The position numbers were made by a program, and so were the translations under genes. Under the pieces are notes generated by a model. The model was not told where the DNA came from, did no database searches, and was given only the letters and a program-made list of their open reading frames with translations. Shown here piece by piece: positions 51,727 through 62,494 of a stretch of DNA of 64,000 nt; the first letter of the stretch is position 1; every line of letters begins with the position of its first letter. The DNA is taken from assembly GCA_932521025.1 (NCBI GenBank), contig OW051470.1:10278501-10342500 (forward strand), written 5' to 3'. The DNA comes from Oscheius onirici (lineage: Eukaryota > Nematoda > Chromadorea > Rhabditida > Rhabditidae).

Positions 51727-51826
51727 AAATAAAATCCTAAATAGCCATTTTTAGCGCGTATTTGAACGTACTTTATTCCGTTTCTTTTTCGTAAAAAAAA
51801 AATCGTCACTTATCTTCTTTTTTAGA

Positions 51827-53035
51827 ATGGTTATCAATAATTCGACGCCCTGGGTAGAAAAATATCGTCCGCAAACACTCCGCGATATTGTCGGAAATGA
51901 GGCAACCATTAAACGGCTCCAGGTCTTCGCTATAAATGGAAATCTTCCGAACATTGTCATTTCTGTATGTTTTTCTCATTTTATTCAATATTTTCCGCTT
52001 TAGGGACCTCCAGGATGCGGAAAAACCACTTCGATCTGGGCCACGGCGCGAGAACTCCTTGGAAACAAGGTAAAAGAAGGATGTCTCGAGCTGAACGCCT
52101 CTGATGATCGGTACATTGATATTTTCCCTCAGATTTCGATATTTTCAGAGGCATTGACGTTGTCCGCAACAAAATCAAGAATTTTGCCCAGACGAAAGTC
52201 ACTCTTCCACCTGGAAAACACAAAATTGTCATTCTCGACGAAGCCGACTCGATGACAGAAGGAGCTCAGCAGGCCATGCGTCGTACGATGGAAGTCTTCA
52301 GCAAAACGACTCGATTTGCTCTCGCCTGCAATCAGTCGGACAAAATTATCGGTAGACTTTCATCTAATTTTTCATTTGATGAGGAGATTTTCAGAACCAA
52401 TTCAATCACGCTGTGCCGTCATTCGCTACCAGAAGCTAACAGATGCCCAGATGATTCTCCGACTGGAAGAAGTCTGTAAAATAGAGAAGGTGAGCGTTTT
52501 ATCGGTTTTTTTCGTCAAGCTCTTTCTATCATCAAAATAAGTGTTGCAAGTTGATATCCTTCATTTTCAGGTCTGCTACGATCAAGGCGGCCTAAATGCG
52601 ATTGTCTTCACGGCCCAGGGCGACATGAGACAAGCTTTAAACAATCTCCAGTGCACTGTCAACGGATACGAGGTCGTTAACAAGGAGAATGTGCTGAAAG
52701 TCTGTGACGAGCCTCATCCGGACCTGATGATCGAAATGTTGAACAATTGTGCTCTGGGGAATGTCCGCGATGCGTGTAATACCATTCATGACCTTTATCA
52801 GTTAGTTTTCGTCATTCTACATGGTATAAACTATCTTTTCAGCATGGGATATTCGCCCGAAGACATCATTTCCACGCTGTTCCGCGTCTGCAAGTCTTCC
52901 AGCCTGCCGGAATATACCAAAATGCAATTTATCAAGGAGATTGGACTCTGCCACATGCGAATAATCGAAGGCGTCTCGACGCTAGTTCAGCTGTCCGGCC
53001 TTGTGGCCAAGCTGTGCACTGTGGCAGCAAAATGA
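51827..53035 (+). CDS. RFC2: Replication factor C subunit 2 (clamp loader)
   Basis: A 321-aa AAA+ subunit of the PCNA clamp loader. Exons are 51827-51964, 52004-52110, 52149-52351, 52395-52489, 52571-52800 and 52843-53035. Motifs in order: [18 protein letters not shown], Walker [30 protein letters not shown], Walker [17 protein letters not shown], the SRC motif [12 protein letters not shown] and [11 protein letters not shown]. The ending [12 protein letters not shown] fits family length. It converges on COQ2 with only 48 bp between stop codons, so the 3' ends probably overlap. Confidence 0.96.
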
Positions 53036-53083
53036 GATAACCTTCCGTTTTTACACGTTGTACCATAAAAGATCTCGTATTTA

Positions 53084-54705
53084 TTAGTCGTCATTGGCAG
53101 ATAGATCCTCTTCTGGCTCTTTGATCAAATTTCCCATAACAATACCCGCAAAAAGTAGGGCACCCATCCAAGAATTTGAGCGAAATTTCTTCAAACAATC
53201 GTTCGTATCGTTGATTTTCAAGGTTGCTATTTGCCAGCACAAGTGGGCCGCTGTCCCTGGAAGACTTTTGTTCAAAGTTTCTTTTTAGGCTAGCTTACCA
53301 GCGACGGCAGCATAAAACGGCCATGTCTGATCTGCGACATATCCGGCTAGTCCGAAACCGGCCACAGTGGTCGCCCCAAAGCCTGTGAGCCACTTTTTGG
53401 TGTCGTCACCAAATCGGAGGGCTGTACTCTTGACTCCGATGAGAATGTCGTCCGTTTTATCCTAGAAAATACGTCAGAAGTTTCACTATTGTTTAGCTTT
53501 TCCGCTAAAAATTCCACGAAAATGTGGTCATTTTTCAATGAAAGCTCCCAGCACACATAAACGACAGTGTTACAACAAAAAGGGTTCCCGAAAAAACCTA
53601 CCATGTGTGCGTAGATGGTATCATATGACAGAGTCCATTGCAAAGCGGCTAGATACAAACAGACTGGAGCTAAGCTAAGGCTTTCCGTGACGGCGGACCA
53701 GCCGAGAAGAGCTCCCCAATTGAAAGTGAGACCTAGAAAGGACTTGGATCAACAACACGGACATGCTTTTGAGCCCCAGTTAGAACAAGACGAACAACAC
53801 CGATATTTTGTTGCTTTTTCTCACCATATGACCGTAAATGGTGTCATAGATGACAGTGTACAGGACAGCGGAAAAGTATAGAGGGAGGACCTGGTGGAAC
53901 TGGTCCGGAGGGACCAGATGGGCCCATGAGGTTAGTACTCCCCAGTTTAGGGTAGCGCCTGAAAGATGATTCGTTTTTTATTCGTTGACTCACCGAGAAT
54001 AAACTGCGGCCAGTAGGTGTAGCGTTTGGCGAGAGGATAGCCAATTACGAGAAGCATAGACGATGCGCCGACTGCCACACTGGGAAAGCTGATTTTAGTA
54101 CTTTCTTCTCGTCTTACCTGAACCAGTTCAACTGCATCAAAATACCCAAGGAAGCTGTCAAAAGACCTCCCAGAAGAGCCACAGCTTGTTTCTCGTTCAT
54201 ACTTCCACAGGCTAGTGGCCTCAATTTTGTTCTTTCCACCTGTCGATCAAAATCCTTGTCCCACAGGTCGTTTATGATACATCCGGCACTCCGCATCAAA
54301 AAAGCTCCGGCTCCAAATAGAGACAAGAGATAGACAGATGGCAATTGGCCTGCTGGTGTCGCCAGAGCTATACTCCAAGTACAGGGCCAGTACAGCAGCC
54401 AAGTTCCTGTTTTTCTTCGTTTTCTAGCAGTTTTGAGTCAGAATTACCAATCGGCTTGTCCGCCCTCATAATGTGAAGATATGGCTGGATTGTTATCGGC
54501 GCAGCACTGACGAGATCAGCAGCCCGAGGTATTTTGAAGCTGGGGCTGTATTTCTAAGAGTATTGTTCCAAAAATGGTAAAAAAGGCAATAGCTCAAAAA
54601 GTCCGCAATTTTTACCTTTTGGTTCGTCGAAATTTCCGTTCTCTGCAGACAGAGCAGGTTCATCCCGCCTCCTAAAATACATATTGGCCTCAACGTTGAT
54701 AACAT
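53084..54705 (-). CDS. COQ2: 4-hydroxybenzoate polyprenyltransferase with two alternative exons (ubiquinone/rhodoquinone switch)
   Basis: A 345/346-aa UbiA-family enzyme of the mitochondrial inner membrane that prenylates the quinone ring precursor. Constitutive exons: 54616-54705, 54448-54553, 54118-54406, 53994-54079, 53299-53461 and 53084-53256. Between the fourth constitutive exon and 53461 lie two interchangeable exons, 53825-53958 and 53602-53732. Both start in phase 1 and end in phase 0, so either gives an intact protein while both together would duplicate a helix. The first Asp motif NDLWDKDFD (residues 111-119) and second Asp motif (YDTIYxHM then [12 protein letters not shown]) are intact. 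BYSL ends 156 bp upstream on the same strand, so the two may be co-transcribed. The exact start in exon 1 is less certain. Confidence 0.95.
53602..53732 (-). other. COQ2: COQ2 alternative exon, ubiquinone-like version
   Basis: It encodes [14 protein letters not shown] and ends [12 protein letters not shown]. This closely follows the human, ubiquinone-only enzyme ([13 protein letters not shown] ... YDTIYAH). The acceptor is TTTCTAG and the donor GTAGG. F194 and A232 are the residues where the alternative exon differs. Confidence 0.9.
53825..53958 (-). other. COQ2: COQ2 alternative exon, divergent (rhodoquinone-like) version
   Basis: It encodes [14 protein letters not shown] and ends [13 protein letters not shown], 45 codons against 44 in the other exon, same phases. 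Leu replaces the conserved Phe of TFNW, and Gly replaces the Ala of YDTIYAH. I recall Phe-to-Leu and Ala-to-Ser at these positions as marks of the rhodoquinone-specific exon in helminths; Gly instead of Ser is a departure. It lies upstream of the ubiquinone-like exon in transcription order. Confidence 0.88.
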
Positions 54706-54861
54706 CCTGAATAGTTTCCCTGTCTGTTAGTTAGTCAAGTCATATATTTTCCAGAAGTTACAGATATTTTTCTGTTCTTACAAGCAAACTATCGTAATCT
54801 TTCATGGAGTAACAATAACAGGGAAAAACAGTAACAGAAAACCAGCTTTCTCTTCTTCTTT

Positions 54862-56593
54862 TTAGAATTCCATAGAGTCCTTCGGGCGTTCCGGGACGTC
54901 GACTGTGACGACTTCGTGTCCATCCTCAGTCTGCTTCGATTCGAGCTCACGACGAATTTCCGGAGTCACAAGATAGTGGCCTTGGAACTGAAGTCAAAAG
55001 GTGAAATGTTCAAAATAGAAGGATCTGACCCTAACAAGCTCGTAGATCTTTGCCTTCTGCTCGGGGCTGAGATCGTTCTTGTAGCGCTGACAGAAGGAGA
55101 GAAGACACTGATGCCAGAGAACGGGCATCTCACGTTCGTCGTTCTTCTGCCGGGCGAAATGAGCGACGAGAGCGTCGATGACCTTATAGGGTAGGGCGTA
55201 TTTCTTGTCGATCAGGGTACGGAGGAAGACAGAATTCGAGCCGGTATATTCCATTTCGGCTATCTGAAAAATCGGGTCTTTAAAAAGGCACACTTTCCCC
55301 ATTTTTGAGTCTTTTTGGATCTCCATCAGCTAATAAAAACACATACAAGTAACATGTGCCTACCTTGAGCATTGCGGCAGCCGAGTGGAAGATCGGTATG
55401 GAGACTTTGGCCAAGACGGAGCTGAAGACAGTCGCCTCGCGAAGAGTACAGGTTCCGGATTCGCAGAGCGGCAGAATGATGCCCTTGAAAAAGGCTGCCG
55501 GTTTGTACATGGCTTTGCAGAGAGCCTGGTACAGATGAAAGTTGAGCTTCTTGAACTCGTCAATGTCGTCACGGAGACGGGGAAGAAGCACAAGATTGTA
55601 GAATCTGAATAGTTTGTTTAGCTCACATTTCGACGGAGAAAAAAAACATACCTTTGACACATTCTGGGATTGAGATTTGAGGCGAAAATTCGTGTAGCCT
55701 GATAGACGGCAGCGGCCGTCCAGTTGTCCGGATCGGTAATACTGAAATCCGTTTTCTGAAGGAAACTCTCTGGACACTCACTAGAGGATCTGCTCCCAGT
55801 TGACCATCTTTGGGATGATCTTGAAGGCTTTCGGAATCTTTCCGGAACGATATTTGGACAGGACGCGACCGACTTCCTGGTACATTTCGACAATTTCCGG
55901 ATCCATGTCGCGCATGTTGAATTCCATCGAATCGACGGTGCTCATGGCACATTCAGCATCGGTCTTTTTCTGTTCAATTTTGGCCTAAATGTTTGCGATT
56001 TCCAGGACAAAATTACAAAGATTACATGAATAAGATCGTAAAGAGTTCTTGTGGCAGGGGCATCGGACTTTTTCACTATAAATTTCGACAATTCTTCCTC
56101 GTCTTTGGGATCCAGTTCCTTAATTGGTTTTTTTAGCGAAAATATGACAATTTTTACGTACAATAACGCGATCTTCGTAGTCATCGTTGTCCGAAATATC
56201 GTCCTCGTAATCCGAATTGGCCTCTGACACTCCCAAACTCACGTGACGCATTCTGAACGCGATTTGTTGATATTTTTATGGTAAAAAATCAACCTTTTAG
56301 TGGCCTCATCCTGTACAGGAGTCTCGTCATCCTCGTCTTCTTCTCTGAGCTGCTTGCGAGCCTCTGCCAGAATCTTGGCGGAAAGATCATTAGGCAAGTA
56401 CTGGAAATTGATTTAATGCGACATAAAAACAACAAGAAACCTCCTTTTTCGTGTCATCCCGTCTTCTTTTGGACTTTTCACGTGCCTGGGCACGGCCGAT
56501 GACAGCTCCAGACGTCTCAATCTGCTGGTCGAGCGGTCCAGCCGGCGTTATCAGATCTCCTTGGGCCTTTTGGAGCTTATTCTTTTTTCCCAT
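54862..56593 (-). CDS. BYSL: Bystin, 40S ribosome biogenesis factor
   Basis: A 445-aa orthologue of bystin/Enp1, needed for late pre-40S maturation. Exons are 56441-56593, 56294-56400, 56162-56252, 56026-56118, 55782-55984, 55652-55741, 55364-55604, 55030-55263 and 54862-54987. An acidic, basic-rich N-terminus leads to the bystin domain: [84 protein letters not shown] and [28 protein letters not shown] acceptor is 7 bp before the ATG. It sits between MRPL3 (434 bp upstream) and COQ2 (156 bp downstream). Confidence 0.95.
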
Positions 56594-57027
56594 GTTTTAG
56601 CTGAAAATTTTGAGTAAAAAAAGTAATTTACATGGAAAAAGTGGCGGAAAGAAACTACAGGCGAAGATTTTCGTGAAACTGATTGATTTTCTCAGTGAAA
56701 TGGAGCGCGGTTTGAATTCAATGAATTTGGAGACATGATATGAACGTCTTGAACGTTAAAATATGGCAAATGTTATACTATTTGCTAGAACATTGTAAAA
56801 TATGTTTTCGGATAGCTCTCAAACACTGAAATGCTGCAGAATAACATTCAAAATAAGAAACATCACTTTTAGCCGATAAAATTAAACACAGCTGAAGAAT
56901 TGTTACAGGTATATCCAAGGAGTTTCATCCTAGTGGCAATTACACAAATATGAGAAAATTGAATTCTTAAAGAGATAATATAACAAACAAAATCTAGAAA
57001 ACGACAATAACAAGAGAAACTGAGCAT
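56594..57027. other. Intergenic between MRPL3 and BYSL
   Basis: 434 bp, AT-rich, without a recognised gene. Confidence 0.45.
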
Positions 57028-58705
57028 CTACTTTTTGACCTTGGCGATTTTGGCCTTTGTCTTGTCACGTCCAGCTGATCGCTTTGAGTCGGCGTCGCTG
57101 AAGACGATTGTGGGAGATGTAAATCTGCAACTTTTGGTATAAAAAAGGAAGAAAAAGATAAATTACCTGAACAAATGTGAAGCAAACTGCTCATTGCTTC
57201 TGAGATTTTCGGGCAGCTCGTTTTCGTCTGCAGCTTCTTCGGGAATTGTCGCCAGTGACGGAGTCCATGTTGGCAATGGAGCAGTCTGAAAAAATGAAGA
57301 TACTTTGCACAGAAACGCGAAAACCTTGATTTTCTTCTCGTCCTGAAGACAATCCTTTAGCTGAATAATGTCGCCAACTTCTCCGGGGACGCTGCCCTTT
57401 ACGTAAATCACCTGCTTGTCGAGATTCATCCGAACGATCTAGAAATTTTTGCTGAGGCTAGCAGAAAAGACGGAAATTTACTTGAAGACCACTGACTGTG
57501 ACCCATTCGTAGCCCATATGTCCGGGCATTCGCTTGCCTGGCCAGATTCTGGCATCTCCAACGCTGCCGACGGATCCAATACGACGATGCGACTTTGTGG
57601 TTCTGAAAAAAGGCGATAATTCAATAATCTCGGTTCATTTCGTTGGAGATAACTTTGATATTTAGTTTGTAATAGGTCCCAACATGACCCACCTTCTGGA
57701 AGGCTGTCCTCTCATTCCCCATCTGTGCATTCCTCCCTGGAAGCCCCAGTCGATCGACTTGCCAGACACGGTAATGTGCTGGCCGATAGTGAAATGTCGA
57801 GCATCCAACGGAATTCCTGTAGGCGGGAGAGCGTCTTCAGTCACCTAGAGTTCATTAGGATCTTTTTACTGAAAATTCTTACTAGAAATGCGCCAAGATG
57901 CTTTTTGATGGGAATATTTGCTCGAATGAATTGGTTTCTGTAGACTGGCGTATAGCGATAGGGCTCGTCGTTTACGGCTCCCACGGTGACCTGAAAAGAA
58001 TGGAATATGGCAGTTCTTTACTTATTTTTTTTTTCAAAAAAAAATGGAAGAAAGAAACAAAAACTAGCCTTATGCATCGGTCCATCTCTATTGAAAGCCT
58101 TCCTCTTTCCCACAATACTCTTACGGTACCATTCTTCGGGCGATGTGACACTGACAATGTGATTCTGCAAAGCTAAGCAATAAAACATCTGACTAAAAAG
58201 CCAACCTCTGCAACTTCGAGCAGTGTACATAGTACTCGCTCTCCTGTGACTGTCCACTGCGGCATCATGCCGATTTTCCGGGCTAGTAGGCCGACTCTTC
58301 GTGTATTCGGCTCCAAATCGGCCAGTTTGGCTTCGGGAAGGGTCGAGGCCGTGGCCTCTTGCTGAGCGATCATGTTCTGTCGTTCCAGCTTGACAACTTC
58401 GTCCAACAGGCTTCTAAAATGGAATTTGTGTAAAATAGATTGGTTTCTAGCTTCAAAAACATGTTCAGAAAAAAATGACCGCACCTGTTGTCCTTGTCGA
58501 ACATTTGATGATTTTTTGCATATTTCGGCGGCATCCATGGAGCTGGAGTCAATGTACGCCGTCTACCTGCAAATTTCTAATGTTTTCGGAATAAAAAAAA
58601 GTAGGTACCTCGATTTTGCAGCAGTGTGGAAGGAGCGGCGAACAGAAGAAGCTGCGTAGACTCGGCTCCAGGGGCGAGGAAGTTGGAGACGGCTATTCGT
58701 AACAT
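57028..58705 (-). CDS. MRPL3: Mitochondrial large ribosomal subunit protein uL3m
   Basis: A 397-aa mitochondrial L3. Exons are 58609-58705, 58485-58566, 58206-58413, 58069-58164, 57883-57990, 57693-57844, 57482-57602, 57325-57438, 57167-57285 and 57028-57124. Family blocks: [71 protein letters not shown] and [14 protein letters not shown], then LPTWTP and DENELPENL as in human MRPL3. The N-terminus looks mitochondrial. Intron 57991-58068 needs a GC donor (AAG|GCTAGT); the alternative GT one codon later breaks frame. An acceptor (ACTTCCAG) lies 1 bp before the ATG. Confidence 0.93.
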
Positions 58706-59710
58706 CCTGGAAGTATCTTAGTGGCTTAAAGATGGAAAGGAGAGAAAATATGAGCTCGAGAGTAAAAATGAGGCGTGGAGCGCGTTTACTATGGAATAGC
58801 CGGCATAATTTACGCGAACAACATCGAAAACAGTGCATAGTTATGTGTTTAGGACTTTCCACTTCATATTTGCGTAAAATAGAATAAGAGCAAGCCAACA
58901 GAATGGAAAACATTCAGGGAAGGGAAGAGAAAATTTTAAGAGAAAGAAGGGAAGAGAAAATTCAAAATTTAAATATTCCTTCAGCTGTTTTTTTCCACTA
59001 CATTTTCTCATTTTTCAGCATTTTTCTTGCTGTTTTTCTCAAGAAGCACGCTAAGAGTCCCCTCTGAGAACTAAACTTTAAAAAAAGTGGAAACGTACTT
59101 CATAATCCTTCAAGGAACGAAATCTGTGCAAAACTCAGAGTTTTCGCCTGTTTTCTATAAACTACAGAGTGTACTCGGTTACCTTTGCTCTTAGGGCGTC
59201 TATTCTAGAGCTTTTGGACGTTTGGAATCACCGTGATTCCTTCGCATGTCAATCTTCACGATTCTTCAGATGAATGCCTGATTTTTCACTAAAGAACTGG
59301 TCCACGATGTTTATAGTAATGAAAGGAACGAAAAATGATAAAAAAAAAGATTTGTTGCAGGGCTATATTGCCGAACAAGTCGTGATTTCTCGGAATAAAC
59401 GCCGTTTGAACACGCGCAACACGGGTACTGTAGGTGTATTGTAGGTAATGAAAAAAAGTTGGGATGGCCGTAAAACGCCGTGAATTAGGCAATTTTGAAG
59501 GGTTAATTTGTCGCGCTCGTCACTTCGAACAGAAACATCACGGCAAATACAATTTTTTCCGCAAAAGACCAGGAAAAGTTTTATTTTATCCCGTATATTT
59601 TCGAAGAGTTCACCCGTCTTCTTCTCTACACGACCGTCTTCATCAGTCGGCGTGGATCTGATCTCAGTAGCGCATTGATTTCTGAATATGGATGATCCAA
59701 AGGAGCTAGT
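58706..59710. other. Intergenic between MRPL3 and the ELMO-domain gene
   Basis: About 1 kb without a recognised gene; it includes the MRPL3 promoter region and short purine-rich direct repeats (GAAGGGAAGAGAAAATT near 58917 and 58947). Confidence 0.45.
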
Positions 59711-61342
59711 TCACAAACCATTCAACACAGTTTGAGTATCAGTAATTGAGCAGTTCTTCTCCTTCCAGATCGACACAAAGCGGGTCATGGCGCAGAGAAA
59801 GAGCTTGTTCACCACGGTTAGATAGCTTCCATTGACGTTTGCCAGGCTGAAAGATGGTCCTTCTGATCATCACAAAGCTACAGAGATTACTAACAGAACA
59901 TGTCTAATTGCTTCAGTTACCCTAATTGTCCAGGCAACAAAGAAAAGACGAAACGTTTTCTATAAAAGTGTCAGAGTCACTCGAACAAAAATATGTCGTC
60001 GCGGAAAGTGCAGCTGATGGCGGAGCCTGTTGAGAAAGTCGTCTTCGCGGGAGATGCCATCCGCGGCGAAATCCGGACGCAGCTCAATATTACAAAACAA
60101 GAGCGATACAAAGCAGGCCTTCAAAGTCAAATGTACTCGAAACGACCTGTTCAAAATCCGTCCGGCTACCGGAATATTCGACTACAACCAGACGGCCGTA
60201 GTTTCTGTCGTCTACAAGTACAACGGAGATCCAGTGGACGGGGAGAAGCTCCACTTTGGAATCTACCACACTCCGGCTCCGAAAGGATGCACATGTGAGG
60301 GCGCCTGGGCCGAACACTATGGACCTGCTCAAGGAGACTGTTCGACTCCGGGTCAGCTTGCAGTAAATCAAAAAAGAACGGGAATAAATCAATCATACGC
60401 TGAGTTGGTTCTTCTGTTTCACTGATATTTCCTCTCATACTCTCTGGTTCTATTACTGTTACTGTACTGACAGTTATTCCGTTTCTCACCTGTTCAGATC
60501 TTCACTCAATATCCTGTCTAGCAACAGAGCAGAAATGTTCAGTCCAACAAGAGCCAGGGGAAAATCCTATAGACTTGATTTAAATCACTCACAAGATCAC
60601 TCACATGCGGTTCTGCCCTTGAAAGTTTGACAATTTCCTTCAGTCTGTCCTCATGGACATTCTGTACAAAACTGTAGAGTTGCAGAAGACCAAAGACTCC
60701 AACTCCGCGAAAATCTGTCATTGGATTCGTTCCCTGGAAGCCCACAATTTGCCAATGACTGCCGATTGTGGGACATTCGTCGGCGAGACTACTGTCGTCC
60801 AGAGCATAACTTGCTGTCAGCTTGTAGAACGAGAGCAGCATCGGCCAGTGAAAGGGAGTCGCACTAGAGTAGGGCTTTTTAGTCATGGCGATTAGGAGGA
60901 TCCTTTCTTCGGCCAATAATTCGGAATTGAGTTTTTCTGTAGGACGACAGATGCATCTTCGCATGAAGCTGTTCATGGAGGAGACTTGAAGGGGCAGAGA
61001 TGTCTTGACCAGTGATTTCTCATGGTCGTAGTCGGCTGAGAGTAGTCTGGCTACTAGAGGATCTTCGGGAACTTTTGGTTCGGTCCAGGATGTGGGTTCT
61101 AAACTGAATTTGAAGATAAGACAGTCCAAACTGACCGGAAATTACTGTAGGCTGAAGAGAGACCACATCTCCGCCGTCTAGACTCTCTCTGGACATGTTG
61201 ATCCTTACAGGGGTCCCTTCCCGAAACCGTAGTTCAATCTTAACATTCTGTTGCAGTATCCTGATCGAAAACTAACCTCGCTCCACTCCTCGAGTACTTT
61301 TTCTCGTTCTTCGCGCCACTTGCGCTCCTTTTCCAAATCCAT
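59711..61342 (-). CDS. ELMOD: ELMO-domain-containing protein
   Basis: A 291-aa protein with an ELMO/CED-12 domain; ELMODs are GAPs for Arf-like GTPases. Exons are 61277-61342, 61136-61238, 60605-61098, 60490-60566 and 59711-59846. The diagnostic block is HWQIVGFQGTNPMTDFRGVG followed by VFGLLQLYSFV; the arginine of DFRG is the catalytic arginine in the family. FPLALVGLNISALLLDRIL and the end RFVSIWKEKNCSITD match the rest of the domain. The N-terminus is a charged helix. The last intron (59847-60489) hosts a plus-strand MSP-domain gene. The small last exon is placed by phase and weak similarity, so it is less certain. Confidence 0.85.
59993..60366 (+). pseudogene. MSP-domain (sperm protein family) gene with two frameshifts, inside ELMOD intron 4
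   Basis: An intronless MSP-domain reading frame on the strand opposite ELMOD. It starts SSRKVQLMAEPVEKVVF, continues in another frame as AFKVKCTRNDLFKIRPATG, then GEKLHFGIYHTPAPKGCTCE and GAWAEHYGPAQGD. One extra base lies in the A-run near 60094-60097 and another near the TGTTCGA at 60338-60344. Each is a single-base excess, so sequencing error in the first (homopolymer) is possible. The small single-domain type is a nematode sperm family. A TATAAAAG at 59961-59968 sits about 30 bp before the ATG, typical of intact sperm-gene promoters. Confidence 0.7.
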
Positions 61343-62494
61343 TGTGAGGATGAGGCTAAAATTAGCAGAGAGAGAGTACGAGTCCTGGAAACTGAGAAGA
61401 GCGGCCGTCACCGGGGCAACGCCGCAGTGCACGGGAAAACGTGGGGGCAGAGAAGAAAGGATGGCTATAATTTGATTTGGAAAAGAGACGGAAGGGGCAT
61501 ATTGTTTACACCGCCATTGATTGCACAAGCTCGAATAAAACATGATCCCCGGGTGTTCCAATTTAGACTATAGCACCAAATTTTGGGTCTTTCGACCCCA
61601 AAAAGAGCCTGAAAGACAATAATTCCTGTCAGAGCCCCTGTTTCCAAAGTACCCTACTGCAGACCATTTGTGACCTAAGCTCTTTCTATCCCGATCATGG
61701 ATTTTGATGATGATGGGTACCACACTTTCCGACTTGATGTTTTCAGACTAGTATAAAAGGTGTATACCTCCTCGCGAGTGTTTTTAAGCGACAAAAATCA
61801 AAATGGACATCATAATCGTGTTCAGTACCCTCTGAAACCTCAGAAACTAAAAAGCAAAAATTTTTTTTTAGGCTTTTTTGCTTTTTTTTTTTTACATTTT
61901 TCCTCAAATAATTCCTTCTATTTGACTTTTTATAAGTTCCAGTTATCGAGGTATTAGAAAGCTCCAACCTGGCTGGAGAAAAAAAAGTAGTTCCTAAATT
62001 GTCTTGTCTGTCTACCGCACTCGTTCCGAACTGTTACTTACTCAACTTTCAGGCAAAAAAGTTGGGTCACCTGGCCCTCCCAAGACTCATAGCACAGCTG
62101 TTCAGTGTGACCCGAAGGCGACATTACTGCGTTCCTTTCGAGCTCTCGTTCGATTCAAGTATTCCGCTTTTCTATTTATTTTTGATCTCGGTACAGAATG
62201 TAGCACTTTCTGTGGGAGGTAGGAAACTGTCGTCATCCTCTGTAACAGTTCTCTTCAAAAAAATTCCCAACAGTCTGTAAATGCCAGAACTGAGTCCGAA
62301 GAACTGAGAAGCATTGTATACTTGGTCACTGATGTCCAGTGACTCCCACAAAGATTCCCTCACTTCCAATTGATGAGGCAGTTGTAACAAGGGGGTCTTG
62401 TTGTCTCTACTGGCCACTGACTGGTGGAGCCCACACCAGCTGTACTAGCCTTTTTATGATCTTTACCCGTACTCTAGTTCTCTTTTCAGCTCTA
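61343..62494. other. Intergenic between ELMOD and RhoGEF (divergent)
   Basis: No gene is recognised. It contains a SINE-like repeat at 61783-61970 and an acceptor CTTTTCAG ending 5 bp before the next start codon. Confidence 0.5.
61783..61970 (-). repeat. SINE-like repeat, copy 2
   Basis: It shares AAGCGACAAAAATC, CATAATCGTGTTCAG and the distal block GACTTTTTATAAGTTC with 32811-33090. The tRNA-like head of copy 1 is missing; an A/T-rich stretch occupies its place, so this copy is truncated or internally deleted. Confidence 0.65.

Larger units (their letters stand above)
49825..51826. other. Repeat-rich divergent intergenic region LRRFIP / RFC2
   Basis: This 2-kb region between divergent genes is mostly two inverted-repeat elements (50286-51102 and 51132-51726). 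No protein gene is recognised. The TTTTTTAG acceptor at 51818-51825 is 1 bp before the RFC2 start codon. Confidence 0.6.
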
